Of a DNA stretch of 9,777 bases, positions 6,367-9,777 are shown in pieces. The notes beneath the pieces were generated by a model. It was not told the DNA's origin, ran no database searches, and worked only from the letters and a program-made list of their open reading frames with translations. The translations under genes were made by a program, and so were the position numbers. The stretch is from Oscillospiraceae bacterium (GTDB lineage: Bacteria > Bacillota_A > Clostridia > Oscillospirales > CAG-272): the NCBI GenBank assembly GCA_015064665.1, contig SVRU01000088.1:1-9777 (forward strand). Direction: 5' to 3'. The stretch's first letter is position 1. Each line of letters starts with the position of its first letter.

Positions 6367-7088
6367 TCAAAAAAAGCCTTTTTGAGAACATTTATATCTC
6401 TGTCGTAATGCTCGAATTGCCCTCTGCTGTGAGGAGCAAACCAAAGTCCAAGCTCAACTCCCTTTTCATTTGCGTATTCGGAAAGCGGTGCAAGTCCGCG
6501 AGGGAAAATGTCGGATTTCAAACCCCAAAAATCCCCTTCAAAAACGCGAAGCCCAACCTCGTCGTATGTATCGGGAATTCCCTTTTGCCATCCGTCGTCA
6601 ATCTGCACGACGTCAAGACCAAGGTCAGACCCTGAATCAATTTCACGGCATATAAACTCATCGTTTACACTGCTTCTTCCGTTTCTGTCACCCCATGTGT
6701 TAGACATCGCGTGAAGTTTATTACAACGACAATGTAGCCTATACCAATCACGGCAAAGCTTCTCACCCTCACCGTAATCTCCGTATCCGACCGATATAGG
6801 ATAGCCGTGAGTTGTTATTTCAACAATGCAGTCGATAATCTTAAGACTTGGCATAACACAATCGGGCGCAGGAACAATAAAAACAGTTGTTTTTGCATTC
6901 AAAACGTCATCAAGAATGAATATCTGACCTTCCGTTTTGTCAATTCTGCCGCGAAAGAGGTGCTTTCTGCTTTCTTCAACCAAAGTGTCATGGTTATCGG
7001 TCGAGGTTTTGAGGGTTATTGCCCTCAGTATAATATGATCACTTTTAATTGAAAACTTTCCAATTCCGTTATTTTCGATATTTATCAT
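6252..7088 (-). pseudogene. N-terminal half of a frameshifted GH36-type alpha-galactosidase-like gene
   Basis: The frame from ATG 7088 encodes an N-terminal beta-rich domain and the first half of a GH36/clan GH-D barrel: MSNTWGDRNGRSS, then LDVVQIDDGWQKG, DIFPRGLAPLSEYANEKG, VELGLWFAPHSRGQFEHYD and WNIKYFKLDMLQL. YFKLD fits the catalytic nucleophile strand of the family. After about LQL (6327-6335) the sequence turns into an unrelated hydrophobic tail ending at 6252, while the other frame picks up the family sequence. The upstream in-frame TTG at 7154 is less likely as a start, because AAAGG sits seven bases before ATG 7088. The gene follows murA by 95 bases. The likely role was hydrolysis of alpha-galactosides or a related glycan; with nucleophile and C-terminal half separated, it should be inactive unless the shift is an assembly error. 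Confidence 0.8.
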
Positions 7089-7095
7089 AACAAAA

Positions 7096-7100
7096 CCTTT
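7096..7100 (-). promoter_or_regulatory. Ribosome binding site that fixes the glycosidase start
   Basis: AAAGG on the minus strand, seven bases before ATG 7088. It excludes the 22-residue, A-rich N-terminal extension from TTG 7154. Confidence 0.6.
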
Positions 7101-7183
7101 TGTTCCTTTTTTTAAAATTTTAAAACGATAAAAAAACATCTGCTTCTTTGCCAAAAGAAATTAATCAATGTATTCTCTCAAAT

Positions 7184-8404
7184 TTATATTTCTTTTATTT
7201 CTGCCCCGATTTTTCGAAGCTTATCAACGATGTTTGAATAACCGCGTTTGATTATATCAGAGTCGGCAATAACGCTCTCCCCCTCAGCACGTAATGCGCA
7301 GAGCAAAAGCGCCGCACCGCCGCGCAAATCAGGAGAGGTCGCATTCGCACAATGAATGTCCGACTTTTTAATTTCGGCAAACCCATCGCCAAGCTCATAA
7401 TCAATTCCGAAACGGGAAAGCTCGCCAAGATAACCGAACCTGTTATGCCAGACCCCTTCGGTAATCATTCCGCCGTGAAAATCTGCAAGAAGGGGTGCTG
7501 TCTGCGGTTGCAGATCAGTCGGAAATGCAGGATATGGATCGGTTTTCAGTTTAGCATATGAGGTAAAGCTGCCCCGCGCTATTAAAAAACCATTTTCCAC
7601 GTCAACACTCGCACCCGATTTTGAAAGAAATTCCGTAAACGACGAAAGATGCTCGGGATATGCGCCCGAAATCTTGATTTCAGATTCGGTAATGAGCGAA
7701 AGAGCAAGATAGGTTCCTGCCTCTATCATATCGGGAATGATTCTTGCTTCAGCACCCATAACGGCCGCACCACGTATTTCTATACAGTCCGGCAACAAAG
7801 TTATATCTGCTCCGCCGCTTTTCAGAAATTCAATCAGAGATATAACGTGTGGCTCCCGCGCGTAACCGTAAATACGGCTCTTCCCTTTTGCTGCCGAGGC
7901 AAGTAAAATTGCGTTCACCGTAGCACCGACGGATATTTTTGAAAAATATATATCACAGCCCGAAAGTCCGTTTGAAAGGATTTTGTCACCGTCAAGAGAT
8001 GCGCCGAGAGCTACGGCTGCCGATATATGCATATCAATAGGTCTCGCGTCAAAATTACAGCCGCCAAAGCGTTGAATACAGGCTCTGCCAAATCTTGAAA
8101 GGCATGCGCCGATAAGATAAGACGAGGCGCGAATCTTTGAAACAAGAGCTTCGTCAGGAACAGAAAACTCAAGATTTCTCGTATCTATTTTCACGGTATC
8201 CGAAGAACGCTCTATCCGCGCGCCGAATCGACGAAGTATTTCAAATGCAACGTCAACGTCTGCAATATCGGGAATATTGGAAATAACAGAAACACCGTTA
8301 ATGGTTATACAGGCAAAAATTATCGGTAAAGCCGCATTTTTAGAGCCGTCTACGGTTATTTCTCCAAAAAGCTTTTTTCCACCGTTTATAAGAAACCGTC
8401 CCAT
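7184..8404 (-). CDS. murA: UDP-N-acetylglucosamine 1-carboxyvinyltransferase (MurA)
   Basis: MurA transfers enolpyruvate from PEP to UDP-GlcNAc, the first committed step of peptidoglycan synthesis, and is the fosfomycin target. From ATG 8404 the protein has 406 residues, close to the usual 415-420. Key motifs are DGSKNAALPI with Lys22 and Asn23, RFGGCNFDARPIDMHI with catalytic Cys116, NAILLASAAKG, YAREPHVISLIEFL, FPTDLQPQ with Asp297, HNRFGYLGEL, TSPDLRGGAALLL with Arg361, and KRGYSNIVDKL with Arg387. The Cys makes it fosfomycin-sensitive in principle. I chose ATG 8404 because GGAG lies seven bases upstream and MGRFLINGGKKL matches the usual family N-terminus; the in-frame ATG 8464 would add 20 atypical residues. 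Firmicutes often carry two MurA paralogs, and which one this is cannot be told. It follows the DUF3810 gene by 63 bases. Confidence 0.95.
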   Translation of the reverse strand: MGRFLINGGKKLFGEITVDGSKNAALPIIFACITINGVSVISNIPDIADVDVAFEILRRFGARIERSSDTVKIDTRNLEFSVPDEALVSKIRASSYLIGACLSRFGRACIQRFGGCNFDARPIDMHISAAVALGASLDGDKILSNGLSGCDIYFSKISVGATVNAILLASAAKGKSRIYGYAREPHVISLIEFLKSGGADITLLPDCIEIRGAAVMGAEARIIPDMIEAGTYLALSLITESEIKISGAYPEHLSSFTEFLSKSGASVDVENGFLIARGSFTSYAKLKTDPYPAFPTDLQPQTAPLLADFHGGMITEGVWHNRFGYLGELSRFGIDYELGDGFAEIKKSDIHCANATSPDLRGGAALLLCALRAEGESVIADSDIIKRGYSNIVDKLRKIGAEIKEI

Positions 8405-8411
8405 TTTTTCA

Positions 8412-8415
8412 CTCC
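8412..8415 (-). promoter_or_regulatory. Ribosome binding site that fixes the murA start
   Basis: GGAG on the minus strand, seven bases before ATG 8404. The upstream ATG 8464 has no comparable site and lies almost against the stop of the preceding gene. Confidence 0.7.
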
Positions 8416-8467
8416 ACAACAGATAGTCAGACTCGCACATGAATAAAAATGCAGTCTTAACCATATG

Positions 8468-9490
8468 TTATGCGGAATTCAAATAGTTCGTCACATAAAC
8501 CGACACAGCTCCGTATGAATGGATTTGGTTTTTATCCCATATATCACTATGCGCGCCATTCAGCTTGTCAAACTTTTGGGATATCCGAGTAAAATTATAT
8601 TTTCTGGCATAATTAATACCTTGAGATATATCAGAAGCCGCACGCTCGGAAAGCTTTTCAAAACATTCGGAATAGAGACTTACATTCACTCTTTTCAGAT
8701 CGGCGAGCATATATTCAAGCACCGAAACAGATGCCGAATATCTTGCGTATGGCGAATCGCTTCTGCTTAAAATAAGATATGACAGAAAATTCGCATCGGA
8801 CTCGTGCGCCACTCCGAAATAATGTGTCGTCTCGTGCGCTAAGGTATACGGAATAGTATACGTAGGAGCGTTTGTATTAACGTTTATCTCTCCCGTCGGG
8901 AAGGAATAGACGGCAAGTGCGCCAGTATAACTGACAAGCTTTGAAGATAAAAGACCTTTCGGCTTTGGCAATTTCAAATCTGCTTTCAAAAACGTTTTTT
9001 TGAAAGCGGCTTCAACTTGAGGACACATCTCGTCAAACGACGGCTCATCAGATAAAAGCCGAGACTCTGAATTGACGGTGTCAATAACCGAATTGACCGC
9101 CAAAAAAAGTGCCTCGTCGGTAACCGATTTATTATAAGAATCAAAATAAGACGGTTGAATATATGAAATTCCGACAGTAAAAATATATAAAGTCGGAAAA
9201 ATCAGCACAACCGACAATGTACGCAAAAAGCGCATTACGACGTCTTCTTTTCCACGCGCAATATATCTGAGCATCAAAAAAATGAGTACAGGAGATACAA
9301 AAACCATCAATTCAAAAACTGAAAAATCAAAAGTTGACGTTGCAATGCCCAAAATATTTCTTACTCTTTGACAAATTTCAAAATTTATTAATTCAGCTAA
9401 ATTTGGCGATGCAAGCGAAACAAGAAAAAGAACAACCGAAAACGTGAAAATGCAAAAGCTTGTTGCAGTAAGCTTGCCTATTGATTTCAT
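8468..9490 (-). CDS. DUF3810 family membrane protein with HExxH zinc-metallopeptidase motif
   Basis: This 340-residue protein has three probable N-terminal membrane segments (about 11-29, 57-77 and 88-110) and then a domain of about 230 residues. The segment TLAHETTHYFGVAHESDANF (217-236) carries HExxH (His219, Glu220, His223) and a downstream Glu230, the layout of a zincin-like zinc site, and it matches the DUF3810 family signature (usually AHELAH...EDEANFLAYL). Substrate and biological role are not established. ATG 9490 has GGAGAG six bases upstream. Being first in a cluster with murA suggests work at the cell envelope, for example processing a wall or membrane protein (inference). The family assignment is firm; protease activity is predicted only from the motif. 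Confidence 0.88.
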   Translation of the reverse strand: MKSIGKLTATSFCIFTFSVVLFLVSLASPNLAELINFEICQRVRNILGIATSTFDFSVFELMVFVSPVLIFLMLRYIARGKEDVVMRFLRTLSVVLIFPTLYIFTVGISYIQPSYFDSYNKSVTDEALFLAVNSVIDTVNSESRLLSDEPSFDEMCPQVEAAFKKTFLKADLKLPKPKGLLSSKLVSYTGALAVYSFPTGEINVNTNAPTYTIPYTLAHETTHYFGVAHESDANFLSYLILSRSDSPYARYSASVSVLEYMLADLKRVNVSLYSECFEKLSERAASDISQGINYARKYNFTRISQKFDKLNGAHSDIWDKNQIHSYGAVSVYVTNYLNSA

Positions 9491-9546
9491 ATTCTGCTCT
9501 CCGTGAATTTTTTATATTATTCCACGGCGCTCGGCGTTATAAACCT

Positions 9547-9575
9547 ATCCTATGAAATATTCGTTTTGACGGCAA
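9547..9575 (-). promoter_or_regulatory. Possible promoter for the DUF3810-murA cluster
   Basis: On the minus strand TTGCCG (9575-9570), 17 bases, then TAGGAT (9552-9547). Each hexamer has four of six consensus bases. It lies between the tRNA terminator and ATG 9490, where a promoter for the cluster is required. Confidence 0.3.
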
Positions 9576-9605
9576 AAAAATATATCAAATATTAAAAACA
9601 TTAGT

Positions 9606-9637
9606 AAAAAAAGGAAAAACTTTAACGTTTTTCCTTT
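9606..9637 (-). terminator. Strong intrinsic terminator after tRNA-Pro
   Basis: On the minus strand AAAGGAAAAAC (9637-9627) pairs perfectly with GTTTTTCCTTT (9620-9610) around a six-base loop, and the T-run continues to 9606. It begins two bases after the tRNA CCA end and separates the tRNA from the DUF3810-murA cluster. Confidence 0.85.
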
Positions 9638-9639
9638 CT

Positions 9640-9715
9640 TGGTCGGAATGACAGGATTTGAACCTGCGACATCTTGCTCCCAAAGCAAGCGCGCTACCAA
9701 CTGCGCTACATCCCG
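9640..9715 (-). tRNA. tRNA-Pro (anticodon UGG), CCA encoded
   Basis: A complete cloverleaf of 76 bases. The acceptor stem CGGGATG (9715-9709) pairs with CATTCCG (9650-9644) with one G-U pair. The D arm reads GCGCAGTTGGTAGCGC. The anticodon stem CTTGC/GCAAG holds the loop TTTGGGA with anticodon TGG at 9682-9680. The T arm is GCAGG-TTCAAAT-CCTGT. The discriminator A (9643) is followed by an encoded CCA (9642-9640). It reads proline CCN codons, chiefly CCA. Confidence 0.97.
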
Positions 9716-9777
9716 AAAAAAATAGGTTTTAAATATTTTCGCACGGTGCTTTGTCCACCCTGTCCGGTCACATAGTC

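Noticed and set aside
6362..6378. Programmed -1 frameshifting at the T TTT TTT run in the glycosidase gene
   Set aside because: The run is in the right phase for slippage, but the -1 frame reads TGA immediately after it, so it cannot join the two halves.
7100..7183. Terminator between murA and the glycosidase gene
   Set aside because: TTCTTT-TGGC-AAAGAA is a weak stem separated from the T-run by eight bases; read-through into the next gene is more likely.
9640..9715. tRNA-Pro as an integration site for a mobile element
   Set aside because: No second copy of the tRNA 3' end was seen in the window, and no integrase or other mobility gene follows; the neighbouring genes are housekeeping.
9716..9777. 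Promoter or gene remnant upstream of tRNA-Pro
   Set aside because: TGGACA (9757-9752) has no good -10 partner at 16-18 bases, and the 62 bases are too few to support a coding call.

Overview
This window looks like chromosomal DNA from a low-GC Firmicute, most likely an anaerobic clostridium. The signs are the gene order nadA-nadB-nadC-niaR, a clostridial-style short NadB, a tRNA gene with an encoded CCA end, and consensus TTGACA-N17-TATAAT promoters. The genus cannot be told. Every gene I can support lies on the minus strand, so the transcription units run from right to left.

Reading right to left, positions 9640-9715 hold tRNA-Pro(UGG), followed by a strong intrinsic terminator. Next comes a tightly packed cluster (9490-4993). 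It contains a DUF3810-type membrane protein with an HExxH zinc-protease motif, MurA (first committed step of peptidoglycan synthesis), a GH36-type alpha-galactosidase-like gene broken by a frameshift near 6325, and an Sfp-type 4'-phosphopantetheinyl transferase. Intergenic region 4716-4992 carries the nadA promoter and, on the opposite strand, a promoter-like sequence and a clear hairpin plus T-tract with no gene to serve.

Positions 4715-1155 form the de novo NAD operon: NadA (quinolinate synthase), NadB (L-aspartate oxidase), NadC (quinolinate phosphoribosyltransferase) and NiaR (nicotinate-responsive repressor). NadB converts aspartate to iminoaspartate, NadA condenses it with dihydroxyacetone phosphate to quinolinate, and NadC makes nicotinate mononucleotide. 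NiaR, encoded last, probably represses the operon and itself when nicotinate is available. The genes overlap or are separated by 6-20 bases.

The left end (1-1106) holds the decayed remains of a small gene (874-1059), a terminator, and then a helix-turn-helix plus TPR-like regulator that runs off the left edge. That regulator has a perfect consensus promoter followed at once by three tandem 25-bp repeats, probably operators.

No mobile element, CRISPR array or defence system is visible. The least explained items are the 25-bp repeat array, the orphan plus-strand terminator near 4855-4895, and the broken glycosidase.
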